DNA from: Pseudomonas guangdongensis
Lineage (GTDB): Bacteria > Pseudomonadota > Gammaproteobacteria > Pseudomonadales > Pseudomonadaceae
DNA: 64,000 nucleotides
Direction of reading: 5' to 3'
Assembly: GCF_900105885.1 (NCBI RefSeq)
Contig: NZ_LT629780.1
Location: 1,798,001 to 1,862,000, forward strand
The notes under the pieces were generated by a model. That model saw only the letters and a list, made by a program, of their open reading frames with translations. It was not told the DNA's origin and ran no database searches. Position numbers and translations under genes: made by a program. Below, piece by piece: positions 31,325 to 44,499 of the stretch. Every line of letters starts with the position of its first letter. Position 1 is the first letter of the stretch.

Positions 31325-31357
31325 GCGGCAAAGGCGGAAGTGTCGTGCGGCAAAGGC
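31325..31357 (-). promoter_or_regulatory. Direct repeat upstream of cheW
   Basis: GCGGCAAAGGC occurs at 31325-31335 and again at 31347-31357, exactly 22 bp apart (two helical turns). It lies in the 240-bp gap before the cheW-cheY-cheZ operon. Next to it GCCGATT on the minus strand resembles the -10 of a sigma-28 promoter, but no matching -35 is present. Confidence 0.4.
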
Positions 31358-31379
31358 GCGCGCGGCAGCGCGCCCGGAT

Positions 31380-32654
31380 TCACAGGCCGGGCAGGGCGGC
31401 GAACACCAGGGCCATGCCGAGGGCGAGGCCGGCGGCCATCAGCGGCAGGGTCATCGCCGCCAGCCGCACGCCGCCGACCACAGCGATCAGCACGCCCTTG
31501 ATCAGGCTGTTGCTGACCACCGCCAGGGCGATGCCGCGCACCGCCACCGTGGCGTCCAGCTCGGCCTGGGCGCTGCGCGCCAGCGACAGGGTGATGGCGT
31601 CGACGTCGGTGAGCCCGGAGAGCAGGGCGACCAGATAGACGCCGGTATCGCCCAGCTCGCGGCGGCCCAGCTCGACCAGCAGGAGGATCAGCGCCAGCAG
31701 GGCGGCGAAGCGCAGCGCCGGGCCCAGCTCGAAGGGATTCTTCAGCGGCGGCTCGGCGTCGGCCGCGCCGGCCGGCGCGTGGCCGGCGCGCCACCACCAG
31801 TACAGCGCGCCGCCGGCGTAGACCAGCCCGGCGCCGCCCAGCGGCCAGAGCAGCTGGCCGAGCAGCGCCGGGTTGATCGCCGCCACCTCCAGCAGCACCC
31901 GCGGGAACATCAGCGCCGAGGTGGCCAGCAGGCCGGCGGCCAGCGCGGCGTGCAGGTCGTGGCGGGCGTGCAGGCGGGCCAGGGTCAGGGTCATCGCCGT
32001 GGAAGAAACGATGCCGCCGAGCAGCGCGGTGATCAGCAGGCCGTGGTGGCTGCCGACCAGGCGGATCGCCACGTAGGCGGCGAAGCCCAGGCCGGCGATC
32101 AGCACCACCATCCACCAGGTGGCGTAGGGGTTGAACACCTGCCAGGGGCCGTAGCCCTGGTCGGGCAGCGCCGGTAACAGCACCAGGGAGATGAACAGCA
32201 GCTTCAGCGCGCCGGACAGCTCGCCGGCCGACAGGCGCCGCAGCGCCGCATGCAGCGGCTCCTTGAGGCGCAGCAACAGCGCCACCACCACCGCGCCGCC
32301 GGCGGCCAGCAGGCGGCTGTCGGTCAGTGCCAGGCTGCCGAGCAGGAAGCTCAGCAGCAGGGCGATCTCGCTGGTCAGGCCGGGGTCGTCGTCGCGGCGC
32401 AGGCCGAGCACGTAGGCGGTGGTGACCAGCAGGGCCAGGGCCAGCAGCAGGGCGATCCACGCGCCGTTGCCCAGGTGCCCGGCGAGCAGCACGCCGAGGC
32501 CGCCGAGCAGGCCGGTGAGGCCGAAGGTGCGCACCCCGGCGCTGAGCTTGTCGGTTTCGTCGGGGCGCGCGCTCCAGCTGCGCTCGGCGCCGATCAGCAG
32601 GCCGATGGCCAGGGCGGTGGCAAGATCGAGCAGCAGGTCGAAGGCGACGGGCAT
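31380..32654 (-). CDS. MgtC/DUF4010 family integral membrane protein
   Basis: 424 aa, about 12 predicted membrane helices. The N-terminal half is MgtC-like ([30 protein letters not shown]) and the C-terminal half is the DUF4010 type ([17 protein letters not shown] region and a [13 protein letters not shown] stretch). The biochemical role is unknown; members are linked loosely to magnesium or envelope homeostasis. The start is supported by AAGGA. It lies between the cheW operon and the mxtR-like gene, all on the minus strand, with 117 bp to mxtR. Confidence 0.85.
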   Translation of the reverse strand: MPVAFDLLLDLATALAIGLLIGAERSWSARPDETDKLSAGVRTFGLTGLLGGLGVLLAGHLGNGAWIALLLALALLVTTAYVLGLRRDDDPGLTSEIALLLSFLLGSLALTDSRLLAAGGAVVVALLLRLKEPLHAALRRLSAGELSGALKLLFISLVLLPALPDQGYGPWQVFNPYATWWMVVLIAGLGFAAYVAIRLVGSHHGLLITALLGGIVSSTAMTLTLARLHARHDLHAALAAGLLATSALMFPRVLLEVAAINPALLGQLLWPLGGAGLVYAGGALYWWWRAGHAPAGAADAEPPLKNPFELGPALRFAALLALILLLVELGRRELGDTGVYLVALLSGLTDVDAITLSLARSAQAELDATVAVRGIALAVVSNSLIKGVLIAVVGGVRLAAMTLPLMAAGLALGMALVFAALPGL

Positions 32655-32772
32655 CGGGCAATTCCTTGTGCGGCGGGGCAGATGTCCAGTCTATGCAATC
32701 GGCGCCGCCGGCGGGCGCTCGTTGCGCCCGAGGCCGCCGCCGCTGCGCGCCGCCTGGGCGCGGCGGCGGGCC

Positions 32773-35700
32773 TCAGCGCAGGTTCAGATGGCGGCTGAGC
32801 AGGGCGCGCAGCGCCGCCGGCTTGACCGGCTTGCTCAGGTAGTCGAGGCCGCCGGCATGCACCTCGGCGACCAGCTCGGGGCGGGCGTCGGCGCTGATCA
32901 CCACGCCGGGCAGCGGCCGCGCCAGTCGCGCCCGCAGCCAGCCCATCAGCGCCACGCCGGTTTCCCCGCCGTCGAGGTGGAAGTCCACCAGCACCAGCTC
33001 GGGCTGGCTGCCGGCGTCGAGCAGGCGCGCGCAGTCCTCCCGCGAGCGCGCGGTTTCCACCTGGCAGCCCCAGCGGGTCAGCAGGCTGCGCATGCCGACC
33101 AGGATGCTGTCCTCGTTGTCGATGCACCAGACCTGTGCGCCGTTCATCGGCTGGCCGGCAGTTTCCTGGCTGCGCGGCGCGGGCTGCGGGGCGCGCCCGC
33201 GGGCCAGCGGCACGCGCACGCTGAACACGCTGCCCTTGCCGACCCAGGAGCGCACCTCGATGCGGTGGCCGAGCACCCGGCACAGGCCGTCGGCGATCGC
33301 CAGGCCCAGACCCAAGCCCTTCTCGGCGCGGGTCTGGTGGCTGTCCAGACGCTTGAATTCCTCGAAGATCACCTTGAGCTTGTCGGCCGGGATGCCCGGC
33401 CCGCGGTCCCACACCTCCAGGCGCAGGAAGCGCCCTTCGCGGCGCGCGCCGAGCAGTACACGGCCCTTGGCGTAGCGGAAGGCGTTGGTCAGGAAGTTCT
33501 GCAGCACCCGGCGCAGCAGCTTGGGGTCGCTGTCGATGCGCAGGCCGCTGGCGCGGATGCGCAGGTCGATGCCCTGCTCCTGGGCGAGGGCGCGGAACTC
33601 CACGCCGAGCGCCTCGTACAGGCTGTCCAGCGAGAAGGTGCTGCGCTCGGGGGTGAAGCGCCCGCCTTCCAGGCGCGAGATGTCCAGCAGGTCGCTGATC
33701 AGGTCTTCGGCCGAGCGTAGCGAGGAGTCCAGGTGGCGTACCAGGTCCTGCACCTCGCCGGGCAGCGCCTCCTGGTGGGCGAGGGCGGCGGAGAACAGCC
33801 GCGCGGCGTTGAGCGGCTGCATCAGGTCGTGGCTGACCGCGGCGAGGAAGCGCGACTTCGACTGGTTGGCCAGCTCGGCGCGGGCCTTGGCCTCGGACAG
33901 CTGCTCGTTGAGCGCGGACAGCTCCTGGGTGCGCTCGGCGACCCGCTGCTCCAGGCTCTCGTTGGCTTCCTTGAGGGCGTTCTCGGCCTGGCGATAGGCG
34001 GTGATGTCGCTGAACGACATGACGAAGCCGCCGCCGGGCATCGGGTTGCCGATCAGCTCGATGACCCGGCCGTTGGGCAGGGTGCGCTCGGAGGTGTGCG
34101 CGGTGCCCTGGCGCATCCAGTACAGGCGCTTGGCCACATGCAGGTCGACGTCGCCGGGGCCGAGCAGGCCGCGCTCGGCGTTGTGGCGGATGATGTCGGC
34201 GATCGGCCGGCCGACGTGGATCAGCCCGTCCGGGTACTCGAAGATTTCCAGGTAGCGGCGGTTCCAGGCCACTAGGCGCAGCGACTGGTCGACCACGCTG
34301 ATCCCCTGGGTGATGTTCTCGATGGCGCCCTGCAGCAGCGCGCGGTTGAACTGCAGGACTTCCGAGGCCTCGTCGACGATGCGCACCACATCCTCGACCT
34401 GCATCTCGCGGCCCTCGATGGCCGCCTTGACCACCGCGCGCGCCGAGGAGGCGCCGAGCACCCCGGCCAGCAGCCGCTCGGTGTGGGCGATCCACTCGCC
34501 GCTGGCGGTCTGGTTGGGGCTGAAGCCCTTGCCCTGGCGATAGGCGAAGCGGATGAAGCTCTGCCGCGCGCGCTCCTCGCCGACGAAGCGTGCCGAGAGC
34601 ATCAGTAGGTCCTGTACCTGTACCGCCAGCAGCATGCGCGGGCTGGGGCGCACCGAGGCCTCCTGGCCGACGAAGCGGCTGGCCTGCCAGTGTTCGGACA
34701 CCCGGGTACGCGACAGCCAGGAAACCAGCGCGAACACCACGAAGTTGCCGCACAGCGAGATCAGGGTGCCCTGGGTCAGGGCATCCATCGGCAGGCCCAG
34801 GGGGTTGCCGGCCAGCCACTGCTGGCCGGGCACCTCGTCCAGCGACCAGCCCAGGCCCGCGGCCATCACCGGCAGCAGCAGGGCGTAGAACCACAGCAGG
34901 GCGCCGACGATCAGCCCGGCGAACACCCCGCGGCTGTTGGCCTGCTTCCAGTACAGCGCGCCGAACATCGCCGGCGCCAGCTGGGTGATGGCGGCGAAGG
35001 CGATCAGGCCGATGCTGGCCAGGCTGATGTTCGGCCCCATCATCCGGTACAGCACGTAGGCCAGCAGCAGCAGCACCACGATGCTGATCCGCCGCACCGA
35101 CAGCAGCCAGTGGCGGAACACCTCGAACGGCCGCTCGGCGCTGTGCCGGCGCAGCAGCCAGGGCAGCAGCATGTCGTTGGAGATCATCGTCGACAGCGCC
35201 ACCGCCGCGACGATGACCATGCCGGTGGCCGCCGAGGCGCCGCCGATGAAGGCCAGCATCGCCAGGCTGGGGCGATCCTCGGCCAGCGGCAGGCTGATCA
35301 CGAAGGAGTCGGGCACCACCCCGGCCGGCAGTAGCAGCTGGCCGGCCAGGGCGATGGGCAGCACGAACAGCGCGGCCAGCACCAGGTACAGGGGGAACAC
35401 CCAGCGCGCCAGGTTGAGGTCGCGCGGCTCGATGTTCTCCACCACGGTGACGTGGAACTGCCGCGGCAAGCAGATGATCGCCATCATCGCCACGCCGGTC
35501 TGCACCAGCAGCGCCGGCCAGTTCATCGGTTGCTGCCAGTAGCCGCTCAGCTCCTCGGCGGCGCGGGCGCGGGCGAGCAGGTCGGCGAAGCCGTCGAACA
35601 GACCCCAGGTGACGTAGGCGCCGACGGCGAGGAAGGCCAGCAGCTTGATGATCGACTCGAAGGCCACCGCCATCACCATGCCGCGGTGGTGCTCGGTGGC

Positions 35701-36255
35701 GTCCAGGTTGCGGGTGCCGAACAGGATGGTGAACAGCGCCAGCACCAGCGAGACGATCAGCGCGGTGTCCTGGGAGCTCGGCCCGGTGGTGCCGGCGTCC
35801 AGCCCGGTGAGCAGGTTGACGCCGAGGACGATGCCCTTGAGCTGCAGGGCGATGTAGGGCAGCACGCCGACCAGGCAGATCAGCGTCACCACGATGGCCA
35901 GCGGCTGCGACTTGCCGTAGCGCGCGGCGATGAAGTCGGCGATCGAGGTGATGTTCTCCTGCTTGCTGATCAGGATCATCTTGGCCAGCAGCTGCGGCAT
36001 GAACAGCAGCAGCAGCACCGGGCCGAGGTAGATGGGGATGAACGCCCAGAACTGCTCGGCGGCCTGGCCGACCGCGCCGAAGAAGGTCCAGCTGGTGCAG
36101 TACACCGCCAGCGACAGGCTGTATACCCAGGCGCGCAGGCGGGGGCGCGGGGTGTGTGCGCTGGCCTGGCGCCGGTCGCCGTAGAAGGCGATGGCGAACA
36201 GCACGGCCATGTAGAGAAGGGCGACCGCGGCGATCAGCCCGCTGGACAGCGACAT
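32773..36255 (-). CDS. mxtR: SLC5-type hybrid sensor histidine kinase, MxtR/CrbS family
   Basis: 1160 aa. The N-terminal half (about 5-480) is a sodium:solute symporter module of about 13 helices. It is followed by a STAC-like linker, a PAS-like segment (about 650-735), HisKA (VSHDLMQPLNAAR, His about 806), HATPase (LTNAFRYA, KGLGLGLAIADGL) and a C-terminal receiver (LVLVDFHLD, about 1090). Length and C-terminal receiver separate it from CbrA and match PA3271 (MxtR, CrbS), which acts with ErdR/CrbR on acetate use. It may sense transport flux. GGAG lies five bases before the ATG. Confidence 0.9.
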   Translation of the reverse strand: MSLSSGLIAAVALLYMAVLFAIAFYGDRRQASAHTPRPRLRAWVYSLSLAVYCTSWTFFGAVGQAAEQFWAFIPIYLGPVLLLLFMPQLLAKMILISKQENITSIADFIAARYGKSQPLAIVVTLICLVGVLPYIALQLKGIVLGVNLLTGLDAGTTGPSSQDTALIVSLVLALFTILFGTRNLDATEHHRGMVMAVAFESIIKLLAFLAVGAYVTWGLFDGFADLLARARAAEELSGYWQQPMNWPALLVQTGVAMMAIICLPRQFHVTVVENIEPRDLNLARWVFPLYLVLAALFVLPIALAGQLLLPAGVVPDSFVISLPLAEDRPSLAMLAFIGGASAATGMVIVAAVALSTMISNDMLLPWLLRRHSAERPFEVFRHWLLSVRRISIVVLLLLAYVLYRMMGPNISLASIGLIAFAAITQLAPAMFGALYWKQANSRGVFAGLIVGALLWFYALLLPVMAAGLGWSLDEVPGQQWLAGNPLGLPMDALTQGTLISLCGNFVVFALVSWLSRTRVSEHWQASRFVGQEASVRPSPRMLLAVQVQDLLMLSARFVGEERARQSFIRFAYRQGKGFSPNQTASGEWIAHTERLLAGVLGASSARAVVKAAIEGREMQVEDVVRIVDEASEVLQFNRALLQGAIENITQGISVVDQSLRLVAWNRRYLEIFEYPDGLIHVGRPIADIIRHNAERGLLGPGDVDLHVAKRLYWMRQGTAHTSERTLPNGRVIELIGNPMPGGGFVMSFSDITAYRQAENALKEANESLEQRVAERTQELSALNEQLSEAKARAELANQSKSRFLAAVSHDLMQPLNAARLFSAALAHQEALPGEVQDLVRHLDSSLRSAEDLISDLLDISRLEGGRFTPERSTFSLDSLYEALGVEFRALAQEQGIDLRIRASGLRIDSDPKLLRRVLQNFLTNAFRYAKGRVLLGARREGRFLRLEVWDRGPGIPADKLKVIFEEFKRLDSHQTRAEKGLGLGLAIADGLCRVLGHRIEVRSWVGKGSVFSVRVPLARGRAPQPAPRSQETAGQPMNGAQVWCIDNEDSILVGMRSLLTRWGCQVETARSREDCARLLDAGSQPELVLVDFHLDGGETGVALMGWLRARLARPLPGVVISADARPELVAEVHAGGLDYLSKPVKPAALRALLSRHLNLR

Positions 36256-36473
36256 GGAAACTCCGGGGTGACAGAAGCGGCGAAGTTTCGCATCAAAACG
36301 GCGCGGCGGTCAGGCCCTTGCGACCAAGGTATCGGTCGGCGGCTGGCGCTCTGCCATGGGGCTGTGCGGCGATCCGGCGCCCGGCCGGGGATGGCGGGCG
36401 CCGCCCTGCCGGCTGCCGCGTGGGGCTTCCCGCGCCGCGCGGCAGGGCGCGGACGCGGGAAGCGCGCTGGGGG

Positions 36474-37214
36474 TTACTGCGCGTCGAAGGCCTGGCCGTT
36501 GATGCCGGCGCTGTCCGGGCCCATCAGGTACAGGTAGACCGGCAGGATGTCCTCGGGCGCCGGATTCTGCAGCGGGTTCTCGCCGGGGTAGGCCTGGGCG
36601 CGCATGCCGGTGCGGGTGGCGCCGGGGTTGACGCTGTTGGCGCGCACCGCGCAGGTGCCGTCGATCTCGTCGGCGAGCACCTGCATCAGCCCCTCGTTGG
36701 CGAACTTGGACACCGCGTAGGCGCCCCAGTAGGCGCGGCCCTTGCGCCCGACGCTGCTGGAGGTGAACACCACCGAGGCGTCGCTGGACAGCTTGAGCAG
36801 CGGCAGCAGCACGCTGGTGAGCATGAATACCGCGTTGACGTTGACCTGCATGACGCGCATGAAATTGTCGCCGGAGAACTGCTCGATCGGCGTGCGCGGG
36901 CCGAGGATCGCCGCGTTGTGCAGCAGGCCGTCGAGGCGGCCGAACTCGCGCTCGATGGTCGCCGCCAGCTCGTCGTACTGGTGCGGCTGGGCGGTTTCCA
37001 GGTTGAACGGGAAGATCGCCGGCTGCGGGCCGCCGGCCTGCTCGATCTGGTCGTACACCTCTTCCAGGTGCTCGATGTTCTTGCCCAGCAGGATCACCGT
37101 GGCGCCATGGGCGGCGAAGCTGCGCGCGGCGGCGGCACCGATGCCGCGACCGGCGCCGGTGACCAGGATCACCCGGTCCTTGAGCAGGTCGGGGCGGGCG
37201 GAGTATTGGAACAT
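36474..37214 (-). CDS. yciK: Short-chain dehydrogenase, YciK family
   Basis: 246 aa classical SDR: TGAGRGIG nucleotide motif, HNAAIL (variant of NNAG), catalytic Ser in FTSSSVGRKG, YAVSKFA (Tyr-x-x-x-Lys) and NSVNPGATRT. The start MFQYSARPDLLKDR is typical of YciK and has GAGG 8 bases upstream. The substrate is unknown. In P. aeruginosa the orthologue lies next to mupP-ubiG, as here. Confidence 0.92.
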   Translation of the reverse strand: MFQYSARPDLLKDRVILVTGAGRGIGAAAARSFAAHGATVILLGKNIEHLEEVYDQIEQAGGPQPAIFPFNLETAQPHQYDELAATIEREFGRLDGLLHNAAILGPRTPIEQFSGDNFMRVMQVNVNAVFMLTSVLLPLLKLSSDASVVFTSSSVGRKGRAYWGAYAVSKFANEGLMQVLADEIDGTCAVRANSVNPGATRTGMRAQAYPGENPLQNPAPEDILPVYLYLMGPDSAGINGQAFDAQ

Positions 37215-37382
37215 GGGAAAAGCCTCGTTGAATCGGAAAGCGCGTGACCGGGGCCGGCGTGCGCTGCCGCCGGCGCGGCCGGGGTGGGTTGCGCTATGCC
37301 GGCCCACCCGGGATTGACGGTCGAGTGTGGCGCAGGGGCTCGGGGTCCGCCATGCGCCGGAAGTCGCAACGGGACCGGCGGC

Positions 37383-38054
37383 TCAGCAGCCGCACAGCGC
37401 GCGGTCGAGCAGCTCGCGCAGTTCGCACGGGTGCTCGACCACCCGGTCCGCGCCCCAGTGGGCGGGATTGTCGTCGGGGTGGATGTAGCCGTAGCGCACC
37501 GCCACCGTGCGGGTGCCGGCGGCGCGTCCGGCCTCGATGTCGCGGGCGTCGTCGCCGATGTAGATGACCTGGCGCGGGTCGAGTTCGAGGCGCTCGCAGG
37601 CCAGCAGGATCATCTCCGGGTCGGGTTTGCTGCGCGCCACGTGCTCGGGGCAGACCAGCACCGCGGCGCGCTCGGCCAGCGCCAGGCGCTGCATGATCGG
37701 CTCGGCGTAGCACAGCGGCTTGTTGGTGGCCACGCCCCAGCGCAGGCGCGCGTGCTCGATGGCGTCGAGCAGTTCGGGAATGCCCTCGAACGGCCGTGTC
37801 AGCACCGCGCAGTGGGCTTGGTAGCGGGCGAGGAACTCGTCGCGCAGGGCGGGGAAGTCGGGGTGCTCGGCGGCGATGTCGAAGCTGCTGCAGACCATCG
37901 CCCGCGCCCCGCCGGACACCTGGGCGCGGATCTGCTGCGGCGCCAGCGGCGGCAGGTCGCGCGCGGCGCGCATGGCCTGGCAGACGGCGATGAAGTCCGG
38001 CGCGCTGTCGACCAGCGTGCCGTCCATGTCGAACAGGATTGCGCGAAGACGCAT
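37383..38054 (-). CDS. mupP: N-acetylmuramic acid 6-phosphate phosphatase MupP (HAD family)
   Basis: 223 aa HAD-type phosphatase: motif [12 protein letters not shown], motif II VATNKP, motif III Lys in RSKPDPEM, motif [10 protein letters not shown]. Often labelled Gph (phosphoglycolate phosphatase). The Pseudomonas protein beside ubiG is known as MupP, which recycles peptidoglycan sugar by dephosphorylating MurNAc-6-P. I prefer the start at 38054 because GAGGA lies nine bases upstream; a start at 38063 would overlap the ubiG stop (ATGA) but has its ribosome site too close. Confidence 0.92.
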   Translation of the reverse strand: MRLRAILFDMDGTLVDSAPDFIAVCQAMRAARDLPPLAPQQIRAQVSGGARAMVCSSFDIAAEHPDFPALRDEFLARYQAHCAVLTRPFEGIPELLDAIEHARLRWGVATNKPLCYAEPIMQRLALAERAAVLVCPEHVARSKPDPEMILLACERLELDPRQVIYIGDDARDIEAGRAAGTRTVAVRYGYIHPDDNPAHWGADRVVEHPCELRELLDRALCGC

Positions 38055-38059
38055 CGGAC

Positions 38060-38758
38060 TCATTCCTCGCGCAGGGTGTGGATCATGTAGTTGACGTCCA
38101 CGTCGCTGCCCAGCTTGTAGGTCTTGGTCAGCGGGTTGTAGGTCAGGCCGACGATGTCCTTGACCGTCAGGCCGCTGTGCCGGCACCAGGCGCCCAGCTC
38201 GGAGGGGCGGATGAACTTCTTGAAGTCGTGGGTGCCGCGCGGCAGCATCTTCAGCACGTATTCGGCGCCGATGATCGCCAGCAGGTAGGCCTTGGGATTG
38301 CGGTTGATGGTCGAGAAGAACACCTGGCCGCCCGGCTTGACCAGGCGCTGGCAGGCCTGGATCACCGAGGCCGGGTCGGGAACGTGTTCGAGCATCTCCA
38401 GGCAGGTGACCACGTCGAACTGGCCGGGCAGCTCCTCGGCCAGTGCCTCGGCGGTGATCTGCCGGTAGTCCACCTCCACCCCGGATTCGAGCTGGTGCAG
38501 GCGCGCCACGGCCAGCGGCGCCTCGCCCATGTCGATGGCGGTGACGCGGGCGCCGCGCAGGGCCATGGATTCGCTGAGGATGCCGCCACCGCAACCGACG
38601 TCGAGCACGCGCTTGCCGGCGAGGCTGGCGCGCTCGTCGATCCAGTTGACCCGCAGCGGGTTGATCTCGTGCAGCGGCTTGAACTCGCTGTCGCGGTCCC
38701 ACCAGCGATGGGCGAGGGCCTCGAACTTGGCGATTTCGGCGTGATCGACGTTGCTCAT
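38060..38758 (-). CDS. ubiG: Ubiquinone biosynthesis O-methyltransferase UbiG
   Basis: 232 aa SAM-dependent methyltransferase that acts twice in ubiquinone synthesis. Motif [14 protein letters not shown], then [22 protein letters not shown] and the UbiG-specific [12 protein letters not shown]. Length and start ([20 protein letters not shown]) are typical. It is the first gene of the ubiG-mupP pair. The 200-bp gap upstream (38759-38959) shows no gene. Confidence 0.97.
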   Translation of the reverse strand: MSNVDHAEIAKFEALAHRWWDRDSEFKPLHEINPLRVNWIDERASLAGKRVLDVGCGGGILSESMALRGARVTAIDMGEAPLAVARLHQLESGVEVDYRQITAEALAEELPGQFDVVTCLEMLEHVPDPASVIQACQRLVKPGGQVFFSTINRNPKAYLLAIIGAEYVLKMLPRGTHDFKKFIRPSELGAWCRHSGLTVKDIVGLTYNPLTKTYKLGSDVDVNYMIHTLREE

Positions 38759-38959
38759 GGTGCGGATTCCGTTGGCAAGGCTGAAGGCGTCAGGCGCCTA
38801 TCTTGCCAGTTTTCGCCGGGCTTGGGGGTGGGCGCCGGCCGAAGCCGTGGGGAAGAAGGCCCGCGCAGCGATCTTCTGCCGATGGGCGGGGGCTGGAGCG
38901 CAAGATGGGCAATCGCTGGGCGAGTCGCCCGCCTTGCGCAGGCTGCAGGTGGCGTGCTT

Positions 38960-40285
38960 TCAGGCGCCGACGATGCGCTGGCCCCAGGCGCGCGCTTTGG
39001 CGCGCAGTTCGTCCTCGTCGAGGCGGCTCAGGCGGCCGTCTTCGAGCAGCGCTTTGCCGCCGACCCAGACGTGGCGCACGCAGTCGCGGCCGCAGGCATA
39101 GATCAGCTGCGAGACCGGGTCGTAGACCGGCTGCTGGGCCAGACCGGAGAGGTCGAAGGCCACCAGGTCGGCGCTCTTGCCCAGCTGCAGCGAGCCGCAG
39201 TCCTCGTCGATGCCCAGGGCGCGGGCGCCGTTGAGGGTGGCCATGCGCAGCGCGCGGTGGGCGTCCAGCGCGGTCGCCGAGCCCGCCACCGCCTTGGCCA
39301 GCAGCGCCGCGGTGCGGGTCTCGCCGAGCAGGTCGAGGTCGTTGTTGCTCGCCGCGCCGTCGGTGCCGACGGCGACGTTGACCCCGGCCTGCCACAGGCG
39401 CTCGACCGGGCAGAAGCCGCTGGCCAGCTTGAGGTTGGACTCGGGGCAGTGGATCACGCTGGCGTTGTGCTGCACCAGCAGGCTCAGGTCGGCGTCGTCG
39501 ATCTGGGTCATGTGCACCGCCTGGAAGCGCGGGCCGAGCAGGCCGAGGCGCGCCAGACGGGCCAGCGGCCGCTCGCCGCTCTGCTCCAGGGCCTGCTGCA
39601 CCTCGAAGGCGGTTTCGTGGACGTGCATGTGGATGCCGGCGTCGAGCTGTTCGGCGAGCACCCGCACCCGCTCCAGGCGGTCGTCGCTGACCGTGTAGGG
39701 CGCGTGGGGGCCGAAGGCCATCTTGATCCGCGGGTGGTGGCGCAGGTCGGCGAACAGCTCCAGGCCGCGGCGCAGCGCCTCGTCGGTGTCGTGGGCGCCG
39801 GGCACCGGGAAGTTGAGCACCGGAATGGTGATCTGCGCGCGCACGCCGGTGCGATGCACCACCTCGCTGGCCACCTCGGGGAAGAAGTACATGTCGGAGA
39901 AGGCGGTGATGCCGCCCTTGAGCTGTTCGGCGATGGCCAGCTCGGTGCCGTCGCGGACGAAGTCCTCGCCGACCCACTTGGCCTCGGCCGGCCAGATGTG
40001 TTCCTGCAGCCAGGTCATCAGCGGCAGGTCGTCGGCCAGGCCGCGGAACAGGCTCATCGCCGCGTGGCCGTGGGCGTTGACCAGGCCCGGGGCGAGCAGC
40101 GTGCCGGGCAGCTCGCGGCGCTCGGCGGCGGGCAGGGCCAGCGCCTGCGCGCGGGGAGCGATCAGCACGATGCGCCCGTCGCGGATGCCCAGCGCGTGTT
40201 CGCGCAGCACCACGCCGGCCGGCTCCACCGGAACTATCCATTCGGGGAGCAGGAGCAGATCCAGGGGGGCGGTGGTGCTGGGCAT
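38960..40285 (-). CDS. mtaD: 5'-methylthioadenosine/S-adenosylhomocysteine deaminase
   Basis: 441 aa amidohydrolase. Metal ligands are visible in [13 protein letters not shown] (HxH), the HMHVHE His, and [11 protein letters not shown] (the late Asp). It deaminates methylthioadenosine to methylthioinosine. In P. aeruginosa the orthologue PA3170 is the MTA deaminase of the purine-type methionine salvage route. It is divergent from mtnA across a 132-bp shared promoter region, which fits joint control of methylthioadenosine recycling. Confidence 0.93.
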   Translation of the reverse strand: MPSTTAPLDLLLLPEWIVPVEPAGVVLREHALGIRDGRIVLIAPRAQALALPAAERRELPGTLLAPGLVNAHGHAAMSLFRGLADDLPLMTWLQEHIWPAEAKWVGEDFVRDGTELAIAEQLKGGITAFSDMYFFPEVASEVVHRTGVRAQITIPVLNFPVPGAHDTDEALRRGLELFADLRHHPRIKMAFGPHAPYTVSDDRLERVRVLAEQLDAGIHMHVHETAFEVQQALEQSGERPLARLARLGLLGPRFQAVHMTQIDDADLSLLVQHNASVIHCPESNLKLASGFCPVERLWQAGVNVAVGTDGAASNNDLDLLGETRTAALLAKAVAGSATALDAHRALRMATLNGARALGIDEDCGSLQLGKSADLVAFDLSGLAQQPVYDPVSQLIYACGRDCVRHVWVGGKALLEDGRLSRLDEDELRAKARAWGQRIVGA

Positions 40286-40417
40286 GAGCGGGCTTCCGGT
40301 GCGGCGTCAGGTGAGGCTGCGAGTGTAGCGGCTGCAACGCCCGTCTTGAAGCGCTCGCGCAGGGTGGCGAGGCGCTATACTGCGCGGCTTTTCCTGAATC
40401 GTTCGAGGTGTTTTCCC
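40286..40417. promoter_or_regulatory. Divergent promoter region mtaD-mtnA
   Basis: 132 bp between two divergent methionine-salvage genes. It must hold both promoters. The only visible site is GAGG at 40405-40408, the mtnA ribosome site. Confidence 0.4.
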
Positions 40418-41494
<1,077 letters not shown>

Positions 41495-41651
41495 CGGGCG
41501 TGCGCGGCCCGGCGCGCTGCGCCGTGCTGCCGCGGCGGGGGGCGCCTGTGGTAAGCTCCTGCCTCTTTTTCAAAGGCTCGCAAGGGCCTTCCAGATTGCG
41601 CGCGATGCCAGCCTGCTGGCACCTGCCTAGAACAAAGGAACCAGGCTTCTC
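41495..41651 (+). promoter_or_regulatory. mtnA-gyrA spacer
   Basis: 157 bp that should contain the gyrA promoter and leader. An inverted repeat, TGCCAGC (41606-41612) with GCTGGCA (41615-41621), lies 30 bp before the start. AAAGGA at about 41634-41639 is the probable ribosome site. Confidence 0.35.
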
Positions 41652-44405
<2,754 letters not shown>

Positions 44406-44410
44406 GCAGG

Positions 44411-44434
44411 TGCGGGCGGCCGTCGCCGCCCGCA
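44411..44434 (+). terminator. Strong hairpin between gyrA and serC
   Basis: TGCGGGCGGC (44411-44420) pairs perfectly with 44425-44434 over a CGTC tetraloop, five bases past the gyrA stop. There is no T tract, so it may be a partial terminator or an mRNA-stabilising structure that separates gyrA from the serC operon. Confidence 0.5.
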
Positions 44435-44499
44435 GTCGCAGCAATATCGGCGAGGGGCGCGCGGCGCCCAACGCCCAACAACTGAGAGTGGATGTGAGC

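Noticed and set aside
34600..34630. CTGTAC strings resembling the TGTACAGG box.
   Set aside because: They lie inside the mxtR-like coding region, lack the AGG part and have no spacing pattern.
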